This document shows, in pieces, positions 1-5,325 of a stretch of DNA of 5,627 nucleotides. The notes below the pieces were generated by a model that ran no database searches, had not been told where the DNA came from, and worked only from the letters and a program-made list of their open reading frames with translations. The translations under genes were made by a program, and so were the position numbers. Each line of letters begins with the position of its first letter. Position 1 is the stretch's first letter. The stretch is from assembly GCA_008638025.1 (NCBI GenBank), contig VTPF01000049.1, positions 1 through 5,627 of the forward strand, in the 5' to 3' direction. The DNA is from Pelagibacteraceae bacterium (GTDB taxonomy: Bacteria > Pseudomonadota > Alphaproteobacteria > Pelagibacterales > Pelagibacteraceae).

Positions 1-1
1 T

Positions 2-916
2 ATTGAAGTAAGATATGCAGATCCAAAAGATCCAGAAAGTTTTGCAAAACTGACAGATGACAAGACCAGATTATATTATGCAGAAACATTGCCGAATCCA
101 TCTTTACGAGTTTTTCCAATTAAAGAAGTTGCGGAGATTGGAAAAAAATTAAATGTGCCTTTGATTATGGATAACACTGCTTGCCCAGTAATTTGCAAAC
201 CAATCGAACATGGCGCTGCCATTGTTATGCACTCATTAACAAAATTTATTGGTGGTCATGGAACTAGTATCGGAGGAATTATTGTAGACTCTGGAAATTT
301 CAACTGGGCCGGTGATAAACCAAGGCAGCCTAATATTTGGCAGCCAGACATGTCTTATCATGGTGCTGTTTGGGGGGACGCGGTTCCTCAATTAACCGGA
401 GCTAACATTCCATTTATTATAAGAGCAAGAGTAGTTCTACTAAGAGATCTTGGATCTGCCATAAGTCCATTTAATGCATTTCAAATTATCCAGGGCTTGG
501 AAACAGTTGCTCTTAGAATGAAACAGCATTGTGAAAATGCTGAAAAAGTTAAAGATTTTTTATTAAAACATAAAAAAGTAGAAAAAGTTATTTACTCAAC
601 TCTACATGATGGTGAAATAGGAAATCGTGCCAAAAGATATTTAAAAGGTGGAAACGGTGCTTTAATGGGAATGGAGCTCAAGGGGGGAGTGGAAGCTGGT
701 AAAAAGTTTATTGATAATTTGAAACTTTTGTATCATGTTGCAAATATTGGCGATGCAAGATCTCTAGCCATTCATCCTGCAAGCACAACTCACTCACAAT
801 TAAATGAAGCAGAGATGTTACAGGCAGGTGTAACTCCTGGTTATGTTCGTTTATCTATCGGAATTGAACACGCTGATGATATTATCGCTGATATAGATCA
901 GGCTTTAAACGCGTAA
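2..916 (+). CDS. metY: O-acetylhomoserine aminocarboxypropyltransferase (sulfhydrylase), 5'-truncated by window edge
   Basis: This is a cytoplasmic PLP enzyme of the Cys/Met metabolism family. It joins O-acetylhomoserine with sulfide (or methanethiol) to give homocysteine (or methionine). The reading frame is open from base 2, so the true start lies upstream. 304 codons are visible, and family members are usually about 420 to 440 residues, so roughly the first 120 are missing. Visible residues 55-59 (IMDNT) carry the Asp that contacts the PLP pyridine nitrogen. HSLTK at residues 77-81 ends in the Schiff-base lysine (codon 242-244), followed by the typical glycine-rich FIGGHGTSIGG. The C-terminal signatures SLAIHPASTTHSQ and VRLSIGIEH are intact. 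The TTG at 89 is an internal codon, not the start. In SAR11 relatives this gene is known to be under SAM riboswitch control, but any such leader would be outside this window. A strong terminator follows, so it does not share a transcript with the next gene. Confidence 0.95.
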   Translation: MEVRYADPKDPESFAKLTDDKTRLYYAETLPNPSLRVFPIKEVAEIGKKLNVPLIMDNTACPVICKPIEHGAAIVMHSLTKFIGGHGTSIGGIIVDSGNFNWAGDKPRQPNIWQPDMSYHGAVWGDAVPQLTGANIPFIIRARVVLLRDLGSAISPFNAFQIIQGLETVALRMKQHCENAEKVKDFLLKHKKVEKVIYSTLHDGEIGNRAKRYLKGGNGALMGMELKGGVEAGKKFIDNLKLLYHVANIGDARSLAIHPASTTHSQLNEAEMLQAGVTPGYVRLSIGIEHADDIIADIDQALNA

Positions 917-931
917 TTTAATAATTATATC

Positions 932-969
932 AAATGAGTCACAATTAGTTTTGTGACTCATTTTTTTTT
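932..969 (+). terminator. Rho-independent terminator of metY
   Basis: An 11 bp perfect stem (ATGAGTCACAA at 934-944 with TTGTGACTCAT at 951-961) can extend by two A-T pairs at its base. It closes a six-base loop and runs straight into a tract of nine T (961-969). It starts 15 bases after the metY stop codon. Structure and position are those of a classical intrinsic terminator. Confidence 0.92.
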
Positions 970-977
970 AATATTAT
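951..977 (+). promoter_or_regulatory. Candidate promoter for the short-chain dehydrogenase gene
   Basis: TTGTGA (951-956) resembles a -35 box and TATTAT (972-977) a -10 box, with a 15-base spacer, which is short. The -10 hexamer ends seven bases before the ATG at 985, so the transcript would begin at or next to the start codon. Because metY ends in a strong terminator, the downstream gene needs a promoter somewhere here. The -35 half overlaps the terminator stem. AT-rich DNA gives many chance matches, so this is tentative. Confidence 0.3.
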
Positions 978-984
978 CATACTG

Positions 985-1677
985 ATGAAAAAAAATAATA
1001 TTGTGGTTGTTATTGGAAGTTCAGGATCAATTGGTTCGGCATTAATACAAGAATTAACTAATCAGGGATTTCAAAATATTATTGGATTTAGTAGATTGTC
1101 CAGTCCATCTCTAGATTTATTAAATGAGCAATCAATTGCTCAATCCGCAGAGTTTGTAAAAAATAAAAATATTCCCGTTAGTTTAGTTTTTGATGCTACG
1201 GGGTTTTTGTATGATGACAATCATATGCCAGAAAAGACTTATAAAAATATAGACCTTTCCTTTATGAAAAAAAATTTTGAAATAAATGTTATGGGTCCGG
1301 CTTTAATTATGAAATACTTTTTGCCATTATTGGATTGTGATGAAAAATCAATTTTTGCAAGCATTTCTGCAAAAGTTGGTTCAATTTCTGATAATAGGTA
1401 TGGTGGCTGGTATTCTTATAGAGCTTCTAAGGCGGCCCTAAATCAAATAGTTAAAACTGCCTCTATTGAGATGAAGATGAAAAATAAAAATGCAATTTGT
1501 CTATGCATTCATCCAGGTACAGTAGAAAGCAAATTATCAAAACCATTTCAAAAAAATGATTTAAAAATTCAATCACCACAAGAATCTGCTCTCCACATTT
1601 ATAAAATTTTGATGACTTCTAGCGCAAAAGATACTGGTTGTTTTTATAATTGGGATGGAAAAAAAATTGAGTGGTAA
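985..1677 (+). CDS. SDR-family oxidoreductase, C-factor (CsgA)-like
   Basis: This is a cytoplasmic NAD(P)-dependent short-chain dehydrogenase/reductase of 230 residues, a normal length for the classical group. The Rossmann dinucleotide motif GSSGSIG is at residues 11-17. The DATG at 70-73 replaces the usual NNAG, and N101 in INVMG is the active-site Asn. The catalytic YRASK has Tyr145 and Lys149. The catalytic Ser is probably S128 in SISAKVG, with S133 as the alternative. The HPGTVESKLSKPF segment near residues 175-188 and the GGWYSYRASKAALNQI block are typical of the C-factor-like subgroup; the bacterial members mostly have no known substrate. The ATG start leaves a complete GxxxGxG region and only 15 bases after the preceding T tract, with no Shine-Dalgarno sequence. 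It appears to be transcribed on its own after the metY terminator. Substrate is unknown. Confidence 0.9.
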   Translation: MKKNNIVVVIGSSGSIGSALIQELTNQGFQNIIGFSRLSSPSLDLLNEQSIAQSAEFVKNKNIPVSLVFDATGFLYDDNHMPEKTYKNIDLSFMKKNFEINVMGPALIMKYFLPLLDCDEKSIFASISAKVGSISDNRYGGWYSYRASKAALNQIVKTASIEMKMKNKNAICLCIHPGTVESKLSKPFQKNDLKIQSPQESALHIYKILMTSSAKDTGCFYNWDGKKIEW

Positions 1678-1690
1678 TTTTTTTTATTTT
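1659..1690. terminator. All-A/T inverted repeat over the stop codon of the SDR gene, possible weak terminator
   Basis: AAAAAAAATT (1659-1668) and AATTTTTTTT (1676-1685) are perfectly complementary around a seven-base loop that holds the end of the coding sequence. The 3' arm is itself a T tract, and TTTT follows after a single A. There is no G-C pair in the stem, so it would be a weak terminator or a 3'-end-forming element. The stop codon TAA lies inside the repeat. Confidence 0.35.
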
Positions 1691-1697
1691 AAATAAT
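1667..1697 (+). promoter_or_regulatory. Candidate promoter for the 62-residue microprotein gene
   Basis: TTGAGT (1667-1672) and AATAAT (1692-1697) resemble -35 and -10 boxes with a 19-base spacer, which is long. The -10 hexamer ends eight bases before the ATG at 1706, giving almost no 5' leader. The gene may instead be read through from the SDR gene, whose stop codon is only 28 bases upstream. Weak evidence in AT-rich DNA. Confidence 0.2.
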
Positions 1698-1705
1698 ATC
1701 TTCTT

Positions 1706-1894
1706 ATGATTTTAATTGTTGCATTCATTATTGGACTTGCTGCGGGAGCTGGTCCAGAGAAAACTAATGAAGTAATCAATAAAGCTTTATCAAAAGGATC
1801 TGAGATATCTCAGTCTGCAAAAACAAAAGCAACTGAGATTACAGAGTCAGCCAAATCGAAGGCCATTGAACTAAAAGATAAAGTTAAAAAGTAA
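1706..1894 (+). CDS. Membrane-anchored microprotein with four 11-residue repeats (LEA/YtxH-like)
   Basis: This is a 62-residue protein of unknown function. Residues 1-16 form a short hydrophobic segment (ILIVAFIIGLAAGAG), which could be a membrane anchor or an uncleaved signal. The remainder, after P17-E18, divides into four 11-residue units at 19-29, 30-40, 41-51 and 52-62. The consensus is Lys first, Glu at position 4, Val/Ile/Leu at position 5 and Ala/Val (or Ala-like) at position 9. This spacing makes a long amphipathic helix, as known for group 3 LEA proteins, apolipoproteins and YtxH-type stress proteins. The last repeat ends exactly at the C-terminus. The tail is rich in Lys, Glu, Ser and Thr and has no Cys, Trp, Tyr or Phe. 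No Shine-Dalgarno sequence is seen. The organised repeats and anchor argue strongly for a real gene despite the short length. A role in membrane or stress protection is an inference from repeat type only. Confidence 0.72.
   Translation: MILIVAFIIGLAAGAGPEKTNEVINKALSKGSEISQSAKTKATEITESAKSKAIELKDKVKK
1760..1891 (+). repeat. Four degenerate 33-base coding repeats (undecad repeats)
   Basis: Units lie at 1760-1792, 1793-1825, 1826-1858 and 1859-1891, each beginning with an AAA or AAG Lys codon and encoding one undecad. At DNA level the second and third units are the most alike (about 23 of 33 bases by eye). The others are recognisable mainly at protein level. This suggests old internal duplication followed by drift under selection for the helical pattern. 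Confidence 0.6.
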
Positions 1895-1898
1895 TATT

Positions 1899-2714
1899 TT
1901 ATTGAATCGTTATTCTGTGCATTACTCGGTGTACACCGGTAAAGTCATTCACTGGATTATGCAGCATTACATGGTTGGACCAAATAGCTAGACAATTTGG
2001 CTCCCATTCAAATCCATAAACAAATTCTGGTTTTGATTGGTGATGAAATAAATAATCCAGCAAAGCTTTGCTTTCCTTTTCTTCCATATCGACAATTTTA
2101 GTTACATGTCCTGGAGACAAATAAATTGATTTTTTATTATTTCTTTTATTTACTTTTATTATCGAATGAATTGCTGACATAGTTTTTGGATCAATTCCCG
2201 TACCTTTTTCAGCAACTCGGTTATTTCTTGTTTTGGATATAGGGCCATCAGCACTAAAAACAGCTTTTAAATGTTCAATTTTGTTTTTGTATTCATCAGG
2301 TAAATTCTTGTAACTTTCATACTGTGATGCAAATAAGGTATTGCCTTTTCCTTTAGGAGGACTTTTGATTGAGTATAACATTGTGTATTGAGGAGGTTCT
2401 TTTGTATAAGTAGAGTCGGTGTGCCAACCTTCTCCAAACATTATATTTTCATCAGGTTTTTTTTCAACGACAGTAATTTCTGGAAAACCATCCAATCCTT
2501 TTAGCATTGGATAATCCGCGCATTGCCCAAACTGTTTAGCAAAGGACACATAAGATGCCGAATCTAAATTTTGATTTCTAAAAAAAACTACGCCATATTC
2601 ATCTAATGCAATTTTAATTTCTTCTATTGCTTTTGAATCAGCTTTTTTAATATCAATCTCAATAAAAGCTCCCACATTATTTTTACAGGCAATAACATTT
2701 ATAGAATTAAACAT
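1899..2714 (-). CDS. TauD/TfdA-family Fe(II)/2-oxoglutarate-dependent dioxygenase
   Basis: This is a 271-residue cytoplasmic non-haem iron oxygenase. The family couples decarboxylation of 2-oxoglutarate to hydroxylation of a substrate, often to release sulfite, an amine or an acid for nutrition. The iron triad is visible: His98 and Asp100 in GWHTD and the distal His252. Arg263 sits 11 residues after the distal His, as in the TauD 2-oxoglutarate clamp, and Arg267 four further on matches the second TauD arginine. The usual WDNR block before the distal His is here W245-S-N-H248. By spacing from conserved FG, the position of the TauD taurine-binding His70 is probably Tyr68, so taurine is not a safe substrate call. 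Length and the ending RVMHRITIQ are normal, so the protein is complete. It is a lone minus-strand gene: its stop is four bases from the microprotein stop, and its 5' end is 49 bases from the divergent gene. There is no Shine-Dalgarno sequence. Substrate is unknown. Confidence 0.9.
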   Translation of the reverse strand: MFNSINVIACKNNVGAFIEIDIKKADSKAIEEIKIALDEYGVVFFRNQNLDSASYVSFAKQFGQCADYPMLKGLDGFPEITVVEKKPDENIMFGEGWHTDSTYTKEPPQYTMLYSIKSPPKGKGNTLFASQYESYKNLPDEYKNKIEHLKAVFSADGPISKTRNNRVAEKGTGIDPKTMSAIHSIIKVNKRNNKKSIYLSPGHVTKIVDMEEKESKALLDYLFHHQSKPEFVYGFEWEPNCLAIWSNHVMLHNPVNDFTGVHRVMHRITIQ

Positions 2715-2715
2715 G

Positions 2716-2757
2716 TTTTCATCTTAGTTTTTTGTTAATATAAAAGTCAATAATAAT
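2716..2757 (+). promoter_or_regulatory. Candidate promoter region for the six-cysteine secreted protein
   Basis: Two options overlap. TTTTCA (2716-2721) and TATAAA (2739-2744) are separated by 17 bases and would give a leader of about 13 bases. Alternatively AATAAT (2752-2757) acts as the -10 box and ends six bases before the ATG, giving a leaderless mRNA. The region overlaps the divergent dioxygenase promoter, so the two genes could compete for polymerase or share a regulator. Confidence 0.3.
2721..2750 (-). promoter_or_regulatory. Candidate promoter for the dioxygenase gene
   Basis: On the minus strand TTGACT (2750 to 2745) is a five-of-six match to a -35 box. TAAGAT (2726 to 2721) is a four-of-six -10 box after an 18-base spacer. 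Start of transcription would fall at about 2714, the A of the ATG, so the mRNA would be leaderless. It shares the 49-base divergent gap with the promoter of the next gene. Confidence 0.4.
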
Positions 2758-2763
2758 TAGCAT

Positions 2764-3456
2764 ATGAAGTTACTTAGATTTTTTACATTATTTCTATTAT
2801 TTTTTATTAATACTGCTAACGCTGCTACGAGATTGTCTGAGAAGGATTATGATCGATTAGTTGATTTTGGTTATAATAAATTAAATGCATATCCTGATGA
2901 TTATTCAGGCGTTAAGGCTTATTGGTACACATTAGAAGAGCAGCTTGCGCTGAAGCCAAAATTTTTAGCCTTATTAACGCAAGAAATGCAGTTAGATGGC
3001 AAAGTGATCATTAACACTCATGTATACAATAGTAGACACCATGTATTTGCCAGTAGAGATGCAAAGTGTGGAAATGAAAATAAAAAACTATTTGATATTC
3101 TAAAAAAATGTGAAGATTTAAAAATGCCAATCATTGAAGACGAGGATATAAGTATTGATGATTTTGCCAGAACAATAATTGATCATTGCAACGAAACAAA
3201 AACCAAAAATTTAAAAACTCAGAGTGGCAAGTTATTAAATATTTCTCAAGAAAAAAAATGTAGTATTAAATATATTAATTTTACCAGATATCATTTTGCC
3301 AATGTGTTAAAAAAATCTGTTGATGAAAGTCCTCCTAAAAAAAACAATATAAATCTAGATAATTTTAAAAAAGAATGTGAAGACCTTGGATTTAAACCAA
3401 AGACTGAAAAATTTGGTGAATGTGTTCTACGCTTGGTTGAATCTTCAAAAAGATAA
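2764..3456 (+). CDS. Secreted protein of unknown function with six cysteines and a C-terminal CxxLGFxxxTxxFxxC motif
   Basis: I do not recognise this 230-residue protein as a named family. Residues 1-20 form a clear Sec signal peptide: Lys2, a Leu/Phe-rich core, then A18-N19-A20 before the predicted cleavage. The mature part has Cys102, 116, 142, 166, 205 and 220, an even number consistent with periplasmic disulfides. The N-terminal mature region (about 25-80) is helical and rich in Tyr and Leu; the middle is polar and Lys-rich. The last 30 residues hold C205-x2-L-G-F210-x3-T-x2-F217-x2-C220. As I recall, this short motif recurs at the C-termini of otherwise dissimilar proteobacterial exported proteins, so it may be a small disulfide-closed module. 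The ATG was chosen because it begins the signal peptide. There is no Shine-Dalgarno sequence. It is separated from the quinoprotein gene by 93 bases with a promoter candidate, so a shared transcript is possible but not required. Confidence 0.8.
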   Translation: MKLLRFFTLFLLFFINTANAATRLSEKDYDRLVDFGYNKLNAYPDDYSGVKAYWYTLEEQLALKPKFLALLTQEMQLDGKVIINTHVYNSRHHVFASRDAKCGNENKKLFDILKKCEDLKMPIIEDEDISIDDFARTIIDHCNETKTKNLKTQSGKLLNISQEKKCSIKYINFTRYHFANVLKKSVDESPPKKNNINLDNFKKECEDLGFKPKTEKFGECVLRLVESSKR

Positions 3457-3490
3457 GAATTAATTGTTGTTATTCTTTATTTATTACAGC

Positions 3491-3518
3491 TGGACACATG
3501 CTTATAACTATGTCAAAT
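3491..3518 (+). promoter_or_regulatory. Candidate promoter for the PQQ-dependent dehydrogenase gene
   Basis: TGGACA (3491-3496) is a five-of-six match to a -35 box. TCAAAT (3513-3518) is a four-of-six -10 box after 16 bases. TATAAC (3503-3508) is a better -10 hexamer, but its -35 partner would be poor. Either choice gives a leader of roughly 25 to 40 bases that contains the Shine-Dalgarno sequence, unlike the apparently leaderless genes to the left. Confidence 0.35.
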
Positions 3519-3537
3519 TTTACATCACAATAAAAAC

Positions 3538-3543
3538 GGGGGA
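3538..3543 (+). promoter_or_regulatory. Ribosome binding site of the PQQ-dependent dehydrogenase
   Basis: GGGGGA lies six bases before the ATG at 3550. It is the only strong purine-rich Shine-Dalgarno-like sequence before any start in this window and fixes the start codon. It suggests that this gene is translated efficiently compared with its neighbours. Confidence 0.7.
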
Positions 3544-3549
3544 AAATAA

Positions 3550-4851
3550 ATGAAAAAATCATTTAAATTATTAAGTGGTATTGCTTTTATTCTTTCTTTA
3601 TTCATCACAAATTCCTACTCAGCGGGAGATGCTGAGCAAATTAAAGCTTTAAGTAGTTTTAAAAAAACAGGATTGGATGTTAAAGGAGAAGTAATTCCAC
3701 AAAATACAAAATATGCAGAAAATATTAAAAAAAATATTTTACCCAATATAAAACTACCACAAGGATTTAAAATATCTTTATTTGCTGTAGCGCCTGACGC
3801 AAGGCATATGGCAGTTGGTAGAAACAAAGGTACAGTTTGGATTGGAACAAGAAAAACCAAAGTGTGGCAAGCAACTGATAGAGACATGGACAATGTAGCT
3901 GATACGGTTGATCAATTTGCTCCAACGGTTAAGTTTGATATTCCAAACGGACCTTGTTACAGCGATGATGGACATTTATATATCGCAGAGAGAAACAGAG
4001 TATTATGGTTCCCTGCTGCAGAATACTTTATGGAAAGTCCAGATACCGTAGCCATTCCTATTATTGATCAAGGAAAATTAATTCCAGAAGCTGAAGAGTC
4101 TTATAATCACACAGCAAGAGTTTGTGCGATTAGTAAAAAAGATAATAAGCTTTACGTAAGTATGGGACAGCCATTCAACGTAGCTGGACCAGAAAAGTAT
4201 CCATTATATGATCAAGTAGGTATTGGTGGTATTATTCGATTTAATCGTTTTCCAGGAAAATTGGATAGAGAAGTAGTCGCTATTGGAATTAGAAATTCAG
4301 TAGGACATGCGTTTAATCCAAAAGATGGATCACTTTGGTTTACAGATAATCAGGTAGACGGAATGGGTGATGAAACACCTCCAGGAGAATTGAACAGAGC
4401 TCCAAGATTAGCGAGCAATGTTTGGTATGGCCACCCATATTATGGTGGAGGAAATGTTCGAACAAACGAATATAAAGACAAACCAATACCAGAAGAATAT
4501 GCTAAAAATTATGTGAAGCCTCAAGTTGAAATGATTGCCCATGCGGCAGACTTAGGAATGATGTTTTACACTGGAAAAATGTTTCCAAAAAAATATCACA
4601 ACGCAATTTTTAGTGCTCAACATGGTTCATGGAATGCTGTGAAACCACGTGGTGCTAGAGTTATGGTAACTTACTTAGACAGCAAAGGAAACGCTCAAAA
4701 AACGGAACCTTTCGCTGAGGGTTGGATGACAGATATGGGAACCTATTTGGGCAGACCTGTAGATGTCCAACAATATGTAGATGGCTCTTTATTAGTTTCT
4801 GACGATAAAGCAGGAGTTATATACAGAATCACTTACGAAGGTAAAAAGTAA
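3550..4851 (+). CDS. Secreted PQQ-dependent sugar dehydrogenase, sorbosone dehydrogenase family
   Basis: This is a periplasmic quinoprotein of 433 residues of the glucose/sorbosone dehydrogenase beta-propeller family, which oxidises sugars or related alcohols/aldehydes with PQQ and Ca2+. Residues 1-25 are a Sec signal peptide (MKKSFK, hydrophobic core, cleavage near S24-A25). Family blocks follow in order: LPQGFKISLFA (69-79), ARHMAVG (84-90), PNGPCYSDDG (132-141), LYIAERNRV (143-151), SMGQPFNV (204-211), GIGGIIRFN (224-232), IRNSVGHAFNPKDG (247-260), TDNQVDGMGDETPPGELN (265-282), SAQHGSWN (355-362), GRPVDV (401-406) and LLVSDDKAGVIYRI (414-427). His187 is a candidate catalytic base, by analogy with soluble glucose dehydrogenase. 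An Asp-rich loop, D110-x-D-x-D-x3-D118, looks like a Ca2+ site. All blades appear present and the protein looks complete. A c-type cytochrome two genes downstream is the plausible electron acceptor. Exact substrate is unknown; assignment to the family is firm. Confidence 0.93.
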   Translation: MKKSFKLLSGIAFILSLFITNSYSAGDAEQIKALSSFKKTGLDVKGEVIPQNTKYAENIKKNILPNIKLPQGFKISLFAVAPDARHMAVGRNKGTVWIGTRKTKVWQATDRDMDNVADTVDQFAPTVKFDIPNGPCYSDDGHLYIAERNRVLWFPAAEYFMESPDTVAIPIIDQGKLIPEAEESYNHTARVCAISKKDNKLYVSMGQPFNVAGPEKYPLYDQVGIGGIIRFNRFPGKLDREVVAIGIRNSVGHAFNPKDGSLWFTDNQVDGMGDETPPGELNRAPRLASNVWYGHPYYGGGNVRTNEYKDKPIPEEYAKNYVKPQVEMIAHAADLGMMFYTGKMFPKKYHNAIFSAQHGSWNAVKPRGARVMVTYLDSKGNAQKTEPFAEGWMTDMGTYLGRPVDVQQYVDGSLLVSDDKAGVIYRITYEGKK

Positions 4852-4864
4852 GTAATTAATTATA

Positions 4865-4894
4865 TTTATGAGCCGGCTAAAACCGGCTCATAAA
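4865..4894. other. GC-rich hairpin after the dehydrogenase gene, without T tract
   Basis: TTTATGAGCCGG (4865-4876) and CCGGCTCATAAA (4883-4894) form a perfect 12 bp stem around the six-base loop CTAAAA, 13 bases after the stop codon. It is the most GC-rich feature in the gaps. The following bases (AATTCATATAAAAATC) contain no T run, and neither does the opposite strand, so it is not a canonical intrinsic terminator. It could shield the 3' end of the dehydrogenase mRNA from exonucleases or attenuate readthrough into the next two genes. Confidence 0.8.
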
Positions 4895-4920
4895 ATTCAT
4901 ATAAAAATCAGAAGCTATAA

Positions 4921-5325
4921 ATGAAAAAAATTTATTATTTAGTACTATTGTTGTTTTTATTTTCATCGCAAAATGTTGAAGCTGCAAGTGATCAAGAAAA
5001 AAAAGTTTGCAGTGGTGGATTGTCTATTTATGATAAAAATGGAGAAATAAAAGTTGTAAGACCAAGCACATGTATTACCGAAAAAGAATATCAAGCTTAT
5101 TTAAAATCCCCAGATTATCTTTGCCAATATTACTTAAAATCTATTTGGAAAGAGTCAGAAAGACCTTATGGTAAAAAACAATATCAATATACAGAAGAAA
5201 AATTGAAAAAAATTAAACAGTTAAAAGAAGAAGGTAAGGCACTGTGTGATTCTGGAAAATTAGCAGAAGGGGAAGCCAAACTCAAAGAAGCCATTACCAT
5301 TATAAGCTTTACCAGAATGAACTAG
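4921..5325 (+). CDS. Small secreted four-cysteine protein of unknown function in the quinoprotein/cytochrome cluster
   Basis: This is a 134-residue protein that I cannot assign to a named family. Residues 1-21 are a Sec signal peptide (MKKIYY, a Leu/Phe core, then V19-E20-A21 before the predicted cleavage). The mature protein has Cys30, Cys51, Cys68 and Cys109, which could form two disulfides. There is no CxxCH, so it is not a cytochrome. The region 85-104 is strongly Lys/Glu-rich and helical. Residues 104-128 (EGKALCDSGKLAEGEAKLKE and onward) resemble one tetratricopeptide-like helix pair, with Gly, Leu and Ala at the expected spacing. A weak AGAAG lies six bases before the ATG. The stop codon TAG touches the ATG of the cytochrome gene, so the two are almost certainly co-translated. 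By position it may help assemble or dock the dehydrogenase and cytochrome; that is inference only. Confidence 0.82.
   Translation: MKKIYYLVLLLFLFSSQNVEAASDQEKKVCSGGLSIYDKNGEIKVVRPSTCITEKEYQAYLKSPDYLCQYYLKSIWKESERPYGKKQYQYTEEKLKKIKQLKEEGKALCDSGKLAEGEAKLKEAITIISFTRMN

Noticed and set aside
89..91. TTG as the start of metY
   Set aside because: The frame continues open to base 2 with family-like sequence upstream, and a start here would remove the N-terminal third of the enzyme. It is an internal Leu codon.
1800..1813. Perfect 14-base palindrome CTGAGATATCTCAG as a protein-binding site
   Set aside because: It is inside the microprotein repeats and far from any promoter. It has no loop for a good hairpin and no T tract. 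It is noted only in relation to the convergent gene ends.
1927..1938. Perfect 12-base palindrome CGGTGTACACCG
   Set aside because: It lies in the C-terminal codons of the dioxygenase, encoding the conserved G-V-H-R region, so coding constraint explains it and there is no regulatory context.
3455..3477. Hairpin AAGAAT / ATTCTT after the six-cysteine protein gene as a terminator
   Set aside because: The stem has six mostly A-T pairs, with an 11-base loop and no clean T tract, so it is too weak to call.
3615..3893. Minus-strand open frame of 92 codons inside the quinoprotein gene
   Set aside because: It lies wholly within a strongly conserved gene on the other strand, has no domain or leader of its own, and is explained as an antisense shadow.
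3778..3975. Minus-strand open frame of 65 codons inside the quinoprotein gene
   Set aside because: It overlaps the same conserved coding region in another frame, with no supporting signal or recognisable protein.
4921..5325. Small secreted protein as a second cytochrome or a methanol dehydrogenase small subunit
   Set aside because: There is no CxxCH motif, the length and cysteine spacing do not match the small subunit I know, and the large subunit here is of the sorbosone type, not the methanol dehydrogenase type.
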